Assembly: GCA_964058805.1 (NCBI GenBank)
Contig: CAXKVV010000700.1
Coordinates: 1-28,851 of the forward strand
DNA: 28,851 nt
Direction of reading: 5' to 3'
Source: Schoenoplectus triqueter
Lineage: Eukaryota; Streptophyta; Magnoliopsida; Poales; Cyperaceae
In this document: positions 9,955 through 21,072 of the stretch, one piece after another
How positions within the stretch are numbered: position 1 is the stretch's first letter
Layout: every line of letters starts with the position of its first letter
Notes under the pieces: generated by a model
The model's database searches: none
Seen by the model: the letters and a program-made list of their open reading frames with translations, nothing else
Told to the model about the DNA's origin: nothing
Program-made: the position numbers and the translations under genes

Positions 9955-10440
9955 AAGGGCTGCAAATGAATCGAATTCGATCGAACTCTCTTGAGTTTGA
10001 TTTAAAATCATTTCGAACTAAATCAAACACAAGCTAAATAGAACTCAAACTCTAAATGAATTCAATATTTTTAATTTTCATATTATCATAAATAATTAGA
10101 CCTAAAACAATTAATATTTTATTAATTTTATATTAAAATTTAAACAAATTAACTAATATATATTAATTTAATAATAAATTAACAATATCTTATTAATATA
10201 ATAACAAATTAATAATATCTTATTTATGTTATAATAAATTAATTATATTATCACATATATTATTAGCTAAATAGTTAAAAATATATGCTAATAACTACAT
10301 ATCGAGCTATTACGAATTGAACTCAAACTAGTTCATTAAAAATCAATCCGAACTCGAATAAAACTAACAAAAAAAATTTAATCGAACGAACTAAAATCGA
10401 ATCGAGCACTGAACAAATTACGAATTTTCTTGCAGCCCTA
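9955..10440. mobile_element. hAT-like MITE of the GGGCTGCAA family, copy 1
   Basis: The left end reads AAGGGCTGCAAATG and the reverse complement of the right end reads TAGGGCTGCAAGAA. The flanking octamers GACAAAAC (9947-9954) and GACTCAAC (10441-10448) match at 6 of 8 positions, which fits an aged 8-bp hAT target duplication. Subterminal regions repeat TCGAAC/GTTCGA-type motifs on both sides, and the centre is AT-rich with TTAATATA blocks. There is no coding capacity. A second member lies at 13159-13694. Confidence 0.75.
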
Positions 10441-11824
10441 GACTCAACCATCAATTGGATTATTCTGTTTTTAACAAATTAGTTCATGAGAAGGGATTCA
10501 ATTATCATCATTTCGGTACCACATCGAAATCATTAAAATTAGTTATTAAATAACTATTATTTAAATACATAAATAATAAAACTAATTTAAAAAAATATTG
10601 TGTGTATAATAATACACTTGGCGCTCTCAATCATGTACTCTCTGTTTAGTTAAACTGCTCATGTCTAGCCCTTAATGCTGCCGACACGTCATGTGTCAAT
10701 TGGTTATACAATTGATGTTCAGCTGAGACTTGAGAGAGGAGAAATATTTCATATTTGATGAGCAATTATTTTACCAATTGCTCTTAGATCATGACATATG
10801 ATTTCATGTGAGTGGCCATGACAGTACGTGAAAGGCAACGACGAATAGAGAGAAACAAATGATCAAGTAGCATAGTTACAATTGCTTTTAAATGAGAAAT
10901 TAGAAATTAAAACAAAGTCAAAATGAGAATCTCATCTAATTCATGACTCTCCATTCAAGTTAACTATCACTTGAGCTACTAAATCATTTATAATAATTAA
11001 TATCTGTAGTAAAAGTGAATTTTTTTTTGCTTTAATCATAAATTCGTACATAAAAGAAATACAAATCATAGCTAGAGCAGGCAGTGCAAACGCATGTATT
11101 AATTCTGTGCATATTGACAGGAGTTATTTTCTCTTTAAAAATATAAAATATGTAATTATTCAGTGCGGCTTTGATTTTTAGAAATTAAGTGGGAACACTT
11201 ATTCCTATTAAACTCTTACCAGCTCTATTATTGAGAGAAGAGAAAGACAGCAGAGTAAACCTGATGAGCTATGGCATGGCATCAGCACTAAAACACAAAC
11301 TGTCTCAATATCAGAACAGCTAATTAAGTAGCTAACTATGATTTCAACACGCTAATGGTCTTGTCTATTTTTAGAAAAAACCATCTTCCTAATTTATATT
11401 TCACAAAATATGCAACTACGAGGGACTAATTTGGAAACGTCTCTAGAAACAAAAGCCAAAGAAAAGAGCGTTGAGGTCCTCAGACGTGGGAAAGGAAACG
11501 GTTTTGTTTTCTTTTCTTAAAAGGAAAAGAAAAAAAATAATCGTATCCTGTTCCTCGTATTGTAGCCACCAAATCCCCCTTTTATCTTTTTATTTTAGTT
11601 TTCTATTTTTTTTTGCAATTCTTCAAAATCTCCATTAGGGGATCATTAAAGATCTCCTAAGGAGATAATTGGAGAGATCTCTCCTTGACAAAATTTAGCG
11701 CATCTTCATCTCTGCTTTATTCAACGCCTATATTCCAGGAAGGTGGTGCAATCATCAGGTAATAATAATATTCTTTTATTACTTCAGATAAATTGTAATT
11801 TATTTGTTCTCCTTCACCTTTCGT
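10441..11824. other. Intergenic DNA
   Basis: No gene is supported. Short inverted repeats are present: GAGCAATT and AATTGCTC near 10761-10785, and a cluster around 11651-11684 that includes the perfect palindrome GGAGAGATCTCTCC (11671-11684). The segment 11460-11760 is richer in pyrimidine tracts, has a G-box-like ACGTGG near 11486, and ends in a possible splice donor (ATCAG/GTAATA near 11758). It might be a promoter and untranslated first exon of a non-coding or lost transcript, but nothing downstream confirms it. Confidence 0.4.
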
Positions 11825-11981
11825 TGTTTGAATATTATATTGCGTCGATATCATCCAAGTCATATGCCTCTCTATTTCAATTATATTATTTGGGTTTTAT
11901 AGTGTTTGAATATTATATTGCGTCGATATCATCCAAGTCATAATGCCTCTCTATTTCAATTATATTATTTGGGTTTTATAG
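11825..11981. repeat. 78-bp tandem duplication, two copies
   Basis: The unit starting TGTTTGAATATTATATTG occurs at 11825-11902 and again directly at 11903-11981. The copies are identical except for one extra A in the second copy (CATATGCC against CATAATGCC), which indicates a recent duplication. The 66-codon frame that runs through it repeats the same peptide and is not a credible gene. Confidence 0.95.
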
Positions 11982-13158
11982 CATTCAACAATGTACGTTT
12001 CAAACTGCCGTCTTGATCATTTATTACTTCAATAAAAAATGGCATATAACTTGTAGAATCAGCATAAGAATTTTTCTCACTGATAGAATTACATGCTCCC
12101 AAAATTATGTATCAAGAGGCAAAGATGGCTTAACATTTTTCAAATTAAAAATTAAATAGAATGAAAAATTGTTGGTGATTTTTTTTTAGTACGATACTTT
12201 CTCACAGTCTATTCTACGTTTCTTCTACCCCATGTGATGTACTTTCAAAAAATAAATTTGGAAATGGGAGGGGACCATTCATCCTTGACTAAACTCCAAA
12301 ACCAGTAGCGGCTGATTAATAATCAATATAGTTCTATTATCTAGAATCACTATTATAACACTATTATAACTGTTAATGATGTTTATATTACAAAATATGG
12401 TCAAGAGGGGTCGCTCCCATGTTATGTGGTCGAAAAGATACATACTGCTCTAATTGTTTTCTTAAATCACTTTATTGTTTAATAACATTTTGGTCCTATA
12501 AGCATAACCTTTGTATCGCTCTAGAGCTTTTTGGTATTCTTTTATAATATAATACAATTTAACTTTTTTTATCAGCAAGAACTTGTTTTTGCAAAGAAAA
12601 TTATTTAAAATGTTTAAAGTCTTGATGATAATACATTGTTTTTTTCTTCAATTTTTTTTTAAAGAAAAAGCAAAACAGGGCTTTTAGCCTTTTGTCTTTC
12701 CAAAAGGAGAAACCAGGTGGGGTTGAGGTTGCTCCCATAAAGGAGCATTAAATGCGAGGCTGACAAGTGGGTCCAAAAGAAACTAACCAAAGTTTGCTAG
12801 GAGGCCACTTTCAGGTGCCCCGTCGCACAAAATTTCCTGCATAACGACCTTTATTTTACGCTAATCTCAACGCTCCCCCTGTCCCAGCGTCACCTATCAC
12901 CTCTCTAACTAAGTTATTATAATTATAATTTCTCTTTTATGGAGGATGTCTTCAAATCTTAACTGAAACAAAAGCCGGCCAAATCAAAGACAGCTAATGT
13001 CAATTTGTAATCCTCTGCGGCGTGTGCAAATCGTCACATAATGTGCCTAACCACTGATACCTTGGACCCAGGAAGCAGTTCTAGTTGTGGGGCCCACCCT
13101 TCAGTGGGAATACGTGGTGTAGTTCGTAGTTTCTAGATTTCTACCTCGCCCGTGTAAG
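11982..13158. other. Intergenic DNA, distal upstream region of the kinesin gene
   Basis: I find no gene. The part from about 12690 to 13150 is less AT-rich and holds promoter-like motifs, including GACAAGTGGGTCC near 12762, a GCTCCC/GGAGC hairpin near 12731, and the palindromic TCP-type site at 13087-13097. The hAT-like element that follows separates this region from the proximal kinesin promoter. Confidence 0.45.
13087..13097. promoter_or_regulatory. Palindromic TCP-type site GTGGGGCCCAC
   Basis: The 11-bp palindrome contains the class I TCP consensus GGNCCCAC on both strands. TCP factors regulate growth and cell-cycle genes in plants. It lies about 1 kb upstream of the kinesin start codon, with a MITE in between, so a role in kinesin expression is only inference. 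Confidence 0.3.
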
Positions 13159-13694
13159 TAGGGCTGCAAACGAATCGAACACGAACGAACTGACTCGTGT
13201 TCGAGTTTGATTTGAAATCTATTTCGAACTAGTTTGATTTGAAATAGATAGGCAATTTCGAACTCAAACCATTGTTTGAAATTCGATTCGTTAAATATTC
13301 GAACTGTTTGATTTGATTCGTAAATAGTTTGAAATAGAATTATTAGGTGAACAAATTCCACAATTCATATCAAAATAATAGAATCAAATATAAAAAATGT
13401 CAATTTAATATAAATTCATACAAAACTAAAAGTTCATTCAACAAAAATTAATAAATTTTATATAAATTCATACTACTCAAAGTCTCAAACAATTAAATAA
13501 TTAATACAAATTCAAATAAAAATAGTTCGCGAACACATTTCGAACGAACTCACCATGATTTGAGTTTGATTCGATATAATTTCGAATCGAATCAGTTTGA
13601 TTTGAAATTAATTTCGAACTAGAATCAAACGAACTTTTTTTGAACTTTTTTCGAATCGAACACGAACGAAATTTTAAATATTTCTTGCAGCTTG
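13159..13694. mobile_element. hAT-like MITE of the GGGCTGCAA family, copy 2
   Basis: The left end starts TAGGGCTGCAAACGAATCG and the reverse complement of the right end starts CAAGCTGCAAGAAAT. Both subterminal regions carry many CGAAC/GTTCG motifs, with AACACGAACGAA appearing at both ends. The ends and motifs are shared with copy 1 at 9955-10440, while the centres differ. No clean 8-bp duplication is visible, so the right boundary is approximate. Two reading frames on the minus strand inside it are only repeats of Asn, Phe and Ser codons. The element lies 424 bp upstream of the kinesin ATG. Confidence 0.7.
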
Positions 13695-14117
13695 AGATAT
13701 GAAATCCAAACATTCCATTGACATGAAATTTTAAATAATTTAGTCAGTAGATGCTGCTCAGAGAGTGCCTAGCGAGCGTCAAATGTGCTTTTTCTACCTA
13801 CCATATTTTGCCTTTGCTTAGCCTACAAAAAAAGTGTGCATATACAATCGCTCTAGTGCTCTACAAAAACAAATGTGTACAATATACTATAGTCACATTA
13901 AAAAAATTCATACATACAAACATTTTTAGTTAAGAGGCAGACATATCATTAATTTGTTTCTCTGGTTAATATTTAATACCAGTTCAACCGTGTTGCCGCC
14001 TGCACAGAGAGAGAGAGAAAGCACCTCTTCGATTCAGGCCTGAGAGGGAGTCAGAAAGAGAAAGAGAATAGAGAGAGAAGAGAAGAGCAGACAAGACGAA
14101 TAAGGCGCCAGGGTCAA
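13695..14117 (+). promoter_or_regulatory. Proximal promoter and GA-rich 5' UTR of the kinesin gene
   Basis: A TTAATATTTAATA stretch at about 13966-13978 could serve as a weak TATA region. From about 14005 the sequence becomes strongly GA-rich on the plus strand, typical of plant 5' leaders, up to the ATG at 14118. I see no AACGG-type mitosis-specific activator core in this part. The transcription start is not determined. Confidence 0.5.
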
Positions 14118-17100
14118 ATGGGGGCCGCGGCTGCCGGAGACGATGAGCTCTCTGCGGAGGTCGCCGGAAAAGAGGAGAGGATCCTCGTTTCCGTACGGGT
14201 CCGCCCGCTAAACACCAAGGAAATTGAGAAAGGCGATTCTAGCGACTGGGATTGCGTCAACAACACCACCATTGTGTTCAAGTACCCGCCTCAAGGGGAG
14301 CGCGCGCTGTTTCCTACTTCCTATAAATTCGGTGAGTTTAAATTTGAAAAAAGTTCGGAGTTTGAGATGAATTTTTGATGCATTGGGGTGGTGTTGGTGT
14401 AGGGGTTTTATTTGAGCTTTTGGGGGTGTAATTTGACAATGTGGAAGGTTTATAAGAAAATGAACGGGGTTTTTGATGAAATCCGTGTGCTTTTTTTTTT
14501 AATTGAAATCGGTTTTTGGTTTTCTGCGTTACTTTCTGTTGTTGATTTCTTCTCTAGTCTTTTCTGTCTAATCAGTCCTCTTTCTCTTTCATCTGTATTT
14601 GTTTGTTAAAAAAAAACTACTGTGCTTGCGTTGAAGTTTTAAACATACAAAATCTTGTTTACTCTTTGTTATGTTTCTTTTGAAGTGATTAAACTTTTTT
14701 TTTGCAAAGCTAAAATCATACGAGCTATCCAAAATAAAAAGAAATAAAAAGAAAGAAATTCAATTCAGCTGCAACTCATTACAGAAACCGGTATTCTCAT
14801 TCTTTTTGGTGTCTTTTATTTATTTATTTGGAGACGGTGGGAGAATTGCTTTTTCTTTATGGATGCTGAACGAATTGATTTAATAGAGAACACCTTTTCT
14901 GAGTGTATAATCTCCTTAGATGATTTTTTTATTTTTTTTCCCATTATTTGCACAGACAGAGTATTTGGGAAGGATGTTGCTACAAGACATGTTTATGAAG
15001 AGGGGGCCAGGGAAGTTGCAATGTCAGTGGTCAGAGGAATTAACTGTATGTATTTACAATCAAATAAATTCTCACATGCTCTGCTATTTGTTATCTTTGT
15101 ACTGACATGCGTATTGAATCTATAATATATATATTTTTTTGAAATAGCTGACGAATGGCCTACTATAAATTTTCATTAATAAAAGTTAAAAAAGAGATTA
15201 CAAGACTGGTTATATTACAAGGCGAATCTATAATATTTTTATATTTCTTTTCTATATTTCAGCAAGCATATTTGCTTATGGCCAGACTAGCAGTGGCAAG
15301 ACCTACACGATGACTGGTATCACTGAGTACAGTGTCTCTGACATCTATCAGTACATTGAGAAGGTATATGTCAGGGTTATTTTTGCAAAATGTAACTTTC
15401 CACGTTTTTTCTCTCCTCAAATGTAAACATTGCACCTTTTCACTTGTGTAGCATGCTGAGAGGGAATTTACTCTCAAATTCTCTGCTATGGAGATATACA
15501 ATGAAGCAGTGAGGGATCTGTTAAGTACAGACTCGACTCCACTTAGGCTTCTTGATGATCCAGAGGTACAATTAGTCTATTTGATAATGAATTCCAGGAA
15601 TGAACTTTCTTCATTGTACATCTTTAGAGATAAAAACAAGTGCTTAAATTTATTTTCATCTGTTTTTTTTAAACACCAATAGAAAGGGACTATCGTGGAG
15701 AAGCTCATAGAAGAAACATTACAAGACCAAGATCATTTGAGAGAGTTGCTTTCCGTGTGTGAAGGTATTAATTTAACTTTTTTATACCTTGAGTATAACA
15801 ATCTTTATCATGCATTGGGCTATATTTTTTTAAAAGTGATTCTGAATCTTTTTATAGCCCAAAGACAGATTGGAGAAACAAATTTAAATGAAATGAGCTC
15901 CAGATCCCATCAAATACTCAGATTGGTTTGTTCCTTGTCTGCTTAAATATTAAATTTAACACAGTTTATATATTCACTCTCTTTTTTGTTATTATTTAGA
16001 GTTAATTTCATTTAAAATACTTTGTTTTACAGACAATTGAGAGCTCTACTAGGGTGTATACAGGCAGGGATAGCTCAAGCACTCTTGTTGCTTGTGTGGT
16101 ATGGATATTTGTAATTTATGGCTTATATTTTAAAAGGTGCATTTACTTACTAGATTTATTAATTTCCGTTTTATTTGTTTGGATTCTAGAACTTTGTTGA
16201 TTTGGCTGGGAGCGAGCGTGCCTCTCAGGCAATGTCAGCTGGTATGAGGTTGAAAGAGGGTTGTCATATTAACCGTAGCCTGCTTACTTTGGGTACTGTC
16301 ATTCGCAAGCTAAGGTAAAAGAATGTAATGTTTGGTACCTTAAGATGTCTTGCATGTTTATTCATACAATTATAGTATGTTTATCATCTCCAAAGCATTT
16401 ACGAATTAAGAAAAAAAGTACTTCTAATATATTTAAAGAAATTAGAATGTAATGGATAATAAGTGTACAACTTGCTGCTTAATGCAGTAAGGGAGGCAAG
16501 AATGGGCATGTCCCTTACAGAGACTCCAAGCTGACCAGGATACTCCAGCCGGCACTGGGAGGAAATGCAAGAACAGCCATAATATGCACAATGAGTCCTG
16601 CACACACCCACGTGGAACAGTCTCGCAACACGCTGCTCTTTGCCAGTTGTGCCAAGGAGGTTGTGACCAATGCTCGTGTCAATCTCGTAATGTCTGACAA
16701 AGCCCTCATTAAGCATCTCCAGCGTGAACTCTCAAAGTTTGTTTAATTTTTGTTTTAAAAAAGGCTTATTTTAAGTGAAGTTTATGCTTTGATGGTCTTA
16801 CCCAGTGTTCTTTTTTTCTTTGGGTGATAGGTTGGAGACCGAGTTAAGGTTCACTGGTTCTGGGTTGGGAGACTGTGCTTCACACACTGAGGTACTGAAG
16901 GAGAAGGATGCTAAGATCAGAAAGGTATCTTACATTTTTACGGTCTCTAAGATCTTTGAGCGTTCATGATTGCATGAATACAAAATCAAGTTGATTTTAC
17001 TTAATGTTTCATTTGGTTTGTTTTGTCAGCTGGAGAATGACTTGAGAGATCTCATGCTAGAAAGAGATCTTGCTCAATCTCGGCTTGATGACTTGCTCCG

Positions 17101-18451
17101 AAGTTCCAGAGACGAGCCCTCTTCAAATAAATGGGTATGCGACTACGTGCTAATTCTTTCCCGAATAGTTTTCTCTTTGTTTCTAATTTATCATTATATT
17201 AAGGATCAACCTCTTTTTTTTTTTCTATAAACGACACTAAAATATCTGCTCTTTTATTTTCCACCTTTTGTTAGGATGAACTGAGTCGCACATCTGGGAC
17301 CTATGAACATAGCCCATCGTCAGAGGTCTTCTCCAATTCAGACACGTTTGCACCACTCCAGAACCGTGGATATGGCTTCACACTCTCTGAAACACCAAAC
17401 ATAGAAGACGGTGACCTTGAAGGCCGCCACAGCCGCCAACCCAGCAGCTCTGGCACGTACAATTTACGTTTCCATCAATCGCCTGACCGAGGTTTTGCTC
17501 CTCTTTCAGACTTGTATGAAGAGCATTGTAAAGAGGTGCAATGTGTCGAGATCAACAATTTAGTAAGCAGAACTCAAAGTGATAATTTGAGCATTTTGTT
17601 ACCCGAGGATACTGATAATTTGCTGCCGCTTACTGATGCCGACAAATTGGAGCATCATGAGGTCTTGAGCTCTGATGACTCGGAGCTACCTGCTAATGTT
17701 GACGAAGAACTCAAGAGCATGAGTACAACTAAAATGGTTGATTTATTTGCTGCACCGGAGCCACAGCTCATCTCCGCCATTGACTCAGTCCTGCATGATA
17801 ATATGGACCATAAAAGCTTGGGCTTTTCAAAGAGAGTAGATGATGATTTTGCTGAACCAGATCTGCATGTGGTGCAATCTGAGTCTTGCACAGACTTAAA
17901 TGAGCCAGACCAAAGAAACTTGAGTTTTACCAAGAGAGTCTATCAACCTTCTGTAGAACCAAAGTTGCCATCTGATGCAGATCAAGATGTGGAGAAGAGC
18001 ATTATAAAGAAAGTAGATAGCTTTAGTGAACCTGAATCAATTGTCAAAGTGTCCGAAGACCAGGAATTGCCAGACCAAGAGAGAAAATACAATGAGACTG
18101 ACCCGGCTATGGTCAGATTTGCCAAGCTGAGTGCTGAAGTGACTCCTCTGCTTACATCATCATCAGGAAGCCTGACTAGAAGCAAAAGTTGCCGTCCTAG
18201 CCTGATGCTGACGTCGGCATACCTGATTGAAGATTTGCAGAATAGAGATAAAATGACCCCACCTGATACATTCTACAAGGACTATGTGGTCCGGCCAGAG
18301 AAGGTTCGGAGGAGCTTATATACACAGAATAGTGAGAATTTGCAAGACCGGCTTTCAGTCATCAGATCTCACGTCTCTGAGAGATTTGTGCCTGATGAAG
18401 ATGAAGGAGAGAAACAGGTTGCTCAAGGACAGTCGGAAAAACAAATTGATG

Positions 18452-18487
<36 letters not shown>

Positions 18488-19873
18488 TTTTAATATAAGA
18501 GAAATGTTTTCTGTTAGTAACCAGTAAAAAGTAGATTGTGCTGCAATTGGGCAGATTAGCTTTGTTTGCTGCTAGGCTGAAATATCATTTGGTCTGCAAC
18601 TCTGCATGGACAACAGCTGTATTTGTCCCATTTGGTTTACACTTTCCACAAAATTATGCATAGGCTAAACTTCACAAGGTTTGAGCAGATGCTGCATTCA
18701 GCTGGTGACCTTATGTGACTAAGAGCTATCTGCAGTGTCATAATTATACTGTCATAATTATACCATTGAAGTTTCATAAGTTATTTCCATCGTGATATTT
18801 AGCTCCATTTTTGGAATCCATGAGCTTCAATAGCAGACATTACAGAAAATACAAGAATCATCAAATTAATAATTAAACTTAGCATTAACATCTACGAGCT
18901 GGAGCAAAATTTATTGTCGAGTTTGTAATTATTGATAACATTCCCTAAGACTAGGTGAAAAAAATATTTTTCAATGTTTTTCAGCAGTCAAGACGGGCCA
19001 TGAGTGAAGACATGTCAGTGATGGACAATGTGACGAAGGGGACTTCAGGTTTTGACCCAATGGCACTGGGCCCTATTGCGGGTTCACCGTCACGGTGGCC
19101 ATTGGAGTTTGAAAAGAAGCAGCAGGAGATAATTGAGCTGTGGCATGTCTGCAATGTGTCCCTTGTGCACCGCACCCACTTCTTCCTTCTTTTTAATGGT
19201 GACCCTGCTGATGCCATCTATATGGAAGTCGAGCTCAGAAGGTTGTCTTTTCTGAAGAACAATTTCTCCATTGGTGGTAACAACATTGTCACGTCAAGGT
19301 AATTAACAGTCATTATACGTTTTCAGTTAGCTTGATAAAAAAAATTCATCTTTTTGCAATTCCTTCTGTCTCCATTTTTGTGTAAAATGGAGAAACTACC
19401 ATATCACCGAGAAAGTCTGGCCACTTAAAAGTTTTTTTTGGGTATGATATGATCGTAAAGACATGGCACACATACCCAGCAGACGTGCCGTAGGGCATTC
19501 CAGATACACATTGCTAATTTGCCTCATAATATACATAATTGGCAGTCTGAAGACACTAAAGCGAGAAAGAGAGATGCTGTACCGTCAAATGCTGAAGAAG
19601 TTGAACACACAGGAAAGAGAAAATGTGTACACTAAGTGGGGCATAGTACTGAGCTCAAAGCAGAGGCGCTGGCAACTAGCATGTCTGTTGTGGACTAACA
19701 TTGACAGGGAACATGTCAGAGAGAGTGCATCTCTGGTTTCTGACCTTATCGGGCTATCAGAACCGGGAAAGGCCTTGAAGCAGATGGTTGAGTTGAGCTT
19801 TTCTGCAACACCCCCCAGTGTGAGCAGACTTTCTTTCAGTTTGCGGGGTGGGAGCTTTGATCGAATAATTTGA
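14118..19873 (+). CDS. Kinesin-7 family motor protein, NACK-related, with C-terminal DUF3490 domain
   Basis: Microtubule motor ATPase. Coding exons that keep frame with GT-AG introns: 14118-14331, 14956-15045, 15263-15363, 15452-15565, 15683-15764, 15858-15925, 16033-16098, 16190-16314, 16488-16736, 16831-16924, 17030-17134, 17275-18450, 18985-19298 and 19546-19873, giving 1041 aa. The motor domain is residues 22-352. Key motifs are the P-loop GQTSSGKT (108-115), switch I NEMSSRSH (211-218), switch II DLAGSE (249-254), and [11 protein letters not shown] (297-307). Residues 355-432 look like a coiled-coil neck. The large exon 12 encodes an acidic linker (437-828) with degenerate repeats. From about 866 to the end is the NACK_C/DUF3490 domain, with [20 protein letters not shown]1-type members of this family act at the cytokinetic phragmoplast. 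The N-terminus and motor look closer to the less-studied NACK-related kinesins than to NACK1/HINKEL itself, so I give no symbol. All key ATPase residues are present. Confidence 0.93.
18455..18484 (+). repeat. (TC)15 microsatellite at the start of kinesin intron 12
   Basis: The donor of exon 12 (GAT/GTAATC, intron from 18451) is followed four bases later by 15 TC units and then AG. If the donor is not used, the frame stays open through the repeat as Ser-Leu codons and stops at 18496-18498. Confidence 0.95.
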
Positions 19874-20060
19874 GAAATGATTGATATCCAGGCTCAGGAG
19901 AAATTGTATCTGTGGCTTGATTGAATGTTTTTTTTTTTTAACTGTGTTTATAGAAATGAGCGTAAATTTGGATTATTAACCAAACCACAGAATGTACCAG
20001 TAGTATACACACTCTAAGTATACTTGTCAACAAAAAAAATAAATAAATAAAGGTGAGCGT
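19874..20060 (+). other. Probable 3' UTR of the kinesin gene
   Basis: The stop TGA is at 19871-19873. Overlapping AATAAA signals lie at 20038-20052 within an A-rich stretch, a plausible plant polyadenylation region. The cleavage site itself is not determined. Confidence 0.5.
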
Positions 20061-20917
20061 GAGATGGCTCTGTCAGCTTGTAGTAGGAAATTATTTTGAC
20101 AACTCTGTTGATATTTCTAGAAATTAGGATTTGGTCCTCGGAACAAGAAAATTGATATAACTATAATGGGAAACTAGCCCTTGTATAATTAGAATTGCAA
20201 TTTGAAAAAAAATGATGACACTAGAGTTCTATTAAACGTTCTCTCTTTTGGCACGGTGTAATGAATGAAGGGACCAACTAATTATTGGTGCATTAGATAA
20301 ATTGAGCTTAACAGCTGTTGCAAAAACCAGTATCTAATTATGGATCACGAGTAGAAAAGCAAGATGGTTCCCTGCTACGTAGGGAACCCTGATTTGTACC
20401 ATTAATGAAGCCTAAAATAACTTTCTCATAAAACAAGTGTGGGGATGTGTACTAACTACCGGATCTGTACCTAACGCTTACAGACCTTAGTCAAAGGGTA
20501 TCTCAAAACAGTATACTTCAAGAGAAAGAGAAAGGATCACATTATTATCACATTATATAAAACTGTAGGTGAGTTTTAGGACAGTTTTCTTCGTTGGAAT
20601 TAAGCCTAAAATAGCATTTTCAATTAAGAGGTTATTGGAAGAAGTTTGAAAGTAATTTATCTAAAGTCTTTAAGAATTGAGCAAAAGAATGATCTTAAAC
20701 TTTGAGACCATATATTTCCCCAAAGGAACTTCTACCCCAATTTAGTTTTATTTCTACCTTGTAAACCATCTAGTCATCTAGACAAGTTGTACAAGAATTA
20801 TAATATCTTGTTCAAGTTGTACAAGAATTATAAATACTCTGAAAGGTTCTCAAAGTTCTCTTATTGCCCATATAACAAATCCACAACTTAGATCAAGACC
20901 AAATTAGGCTTTCCATT
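20061..20917. other. Intergenic DNA between the kinesin and bTHX genes
   Basis: No gene is visible. It contains the 21-bp direct repeat at 20783-20833. Together with the flanking UTRs it is the only DNA separating the two plus-strand genes, which are 1.2 kb apart. Confidence 0.5.
20783..20833. repeat. 21-bp direct repeat with 30-bp period
   Basis: CAAGTTGTACAAGAATTATA plus one further A occurs at 20783-20803 and 20813-20833. It lies about 240-290 bp upstream of the bTHX start codon. Confidence 0.9.
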
Positions 20918-21072
20918 TGGGCCGGATCTATCCTCGAGTGCTCAACAAAACGAAGCTGTGGCTTTTGGGTCCCACGCACCACTTCCAGTATCAGCGAGAG
21001 ACCGAGAGAGAGAGATTGCAGAACCCTAGTGACCGGAGGGAGGCGGCGGGACTGAGCTGAGCTGATCCAGCC
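20918..21072 (+). promoter_or_regulatory. bTHX promoter and 5' leader with site II, TCP and telo-box motifs
   Basis: A site II element TGGGCC (20918-20923), a class I TCP site GGTCCCAC (20968-20975) and a telo-box-like AACCCTAG (21022-21029) lie in order within 155 bp of the ATG. Site II plus telo box is the usual arrangement in plant ribosomal-protein and mitochondrial-biogenesis promoters, which fits the gene product. A GA-rich leader (20994-21016) precedes the telo box. Confidence 0.6.

Noticed and set aside
11743..11943. 66-codon plus-strand frame containing a repeated peptide
   Set aside because: The repeat is the 78-bp tandem duplication; the single A insertion breaks it and there is no domain.
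13101..13713. Two minus-strand frames of 70-86 codons
   Set aside because: They lie within or across the hAT-like MITE and reflect its CGAAC/GTTCG and AAT-rich repeats, not a transposase.
14859..15125. Two overlapping plus-strand frames around kinesin exon 2
   Set aside because: Only 14956-15045 fits the motor domain with proper splice sites; the rest is intron.
16399..16716. 105-codon antisense frame over the kinesin
   Set aside because: It is a shadow of exon 9, whose plus-strand frame encodes conserved motor motifs.
17512..18498. 328-codon frame read as a separate gene
   Set aside because: It is the latter part of kinesin exon 12 plus the start of intron 12; its frame is continuous with 17275 and upstream motor exons.
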